Of a stretch of DNA of 32,715 nucleotides, positions 32,694 through 32,715 are shown in pieces. The translations under genes and the position numbers were made by a program. The notes beneath the pieces are model-generated. The model was not told the DNA's origin. It did no database searches and saw only the letters and a list, made by a program, of their open reading frames with translations. Position 1 is the first letter of the stretch. Each line of letters starts with the position of its first letter. Where the stretch lies: the NCBI GenBank assembly GCA_017453335.1, contig JAFTKI010000092.1, positions 1-32,715 on the forward strand, in the 5' to 3' direction. The DNA is from Clostridia bacterium (GTDB lineage: Bacteria > Bacillota_A > Clostridia > Oscillospirales > CAG-272).

Positions 32694-32715
32694 GTTTTAG
32701 AGTAGTACTCTAAAG
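32694..32715 (+). other. Possible start of a type II-like CRISPR repeat, truncated
   Basis: The last 22 nt begin GTTTTAGAGTA, the 5' start typical of type II CRISPR repeats, and contain a 9-bp palindrome (TTTAGAGTA, G, TACTCTAAA). The window stops here, so there is no second copy, spacer or cas gene to confirm it. Confidence 0.25.

Overview
This window looks like chromosome of a low-to-mid GC Firmicute of class Clostridia, probably an uncultured gut-type lineage. The pointers are sigma-A promoters with 17-bp spacers and extended -10 boxes, strong AGGAGG-type ribosome binding sites, DUF896, DUF6873 and DUF6472 proteins, a BofC-C-like protein, a type-1A penicillin-binding protein with a Cys-rich tail, and intergenic hairpin repeats of a kind common in gut Clostridia. 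I cannot fix a genus. No phage, transposase or plasmid genes are visible, and most genes are housekeeping or simple metabolic functions.

Layout. 1-4972 (+) is core: the end of rpmB, a DUF6873 protein and a DUF896 protein, then a promoter and tsaE-tsaB-rpiB-ispD-ispF-rpe, which mixes tRNA t6A modification, pentose-phosphate isomerisation and MEP isoprenoid synthesis. 5012-10743 is ion and solute transport: an AEC permease (-), a CPA2 antiporter plus MgtC-like protein (+), an NhaC-type antiporter (-) with an unusual CxxC-rich N-terminal insert, and a small DUF6472 protein (+). 10756-12974 is a divergent AraC regulator and GH4 alpha-galactosidase pair. 13022-14787 (-) holds an unknown two-helix membrane protein and a shortened protein resembling uronate isomerase but without its catalytic motifs. 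14953-16560 (+) is a MutS-family ATPase without the mismatch-recognition domains. 16645-19314 (-) is a two-gene operon of unrecognised membrane proteins.

19315-19819 is non-coding and carries a palindromic array of mini-hairpins. 19820-24246 (-) encodes a coenzyme F420-0:glutamate-ligase-like protein, a TspO-like membrane protein and a class A PBP. 24368-24802 (+) is a membrane-anchored BofC-C-like protein. 24840-28783 (-) is a compact polysaccharide operon (initiating sugar-phosphate transferase, glycosyltransferase, O-antigen ligase or polymerase) with overlapping gene ends. 29024-31721 (-) has rhamnulokinase followed by an atypical PRPP synthetase. tRNA-Ser(CGA) at 31962-32052 (+) has its own promoter and terminator. 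From there to the end (about 660 bp) there are no genes, only repeats: a second mini-hairpin array related to the first, a CTCCCTC/GAGGGAG repeat with a 16-bp perfect stem, and a final 22 nt that begin like a type II CRISPR repeat but are cut off by the window edge.

Most convergent gene pairs share one bidirectional hairpin terminator, sometimes with stop codons inside the stem, and most transcription units have a readable promoter. The least explained items are the CxxC-rich antiporter, the degenerate uronate-isomerase-like protein, the unknown membrane pair, and the two hairpin arrays.
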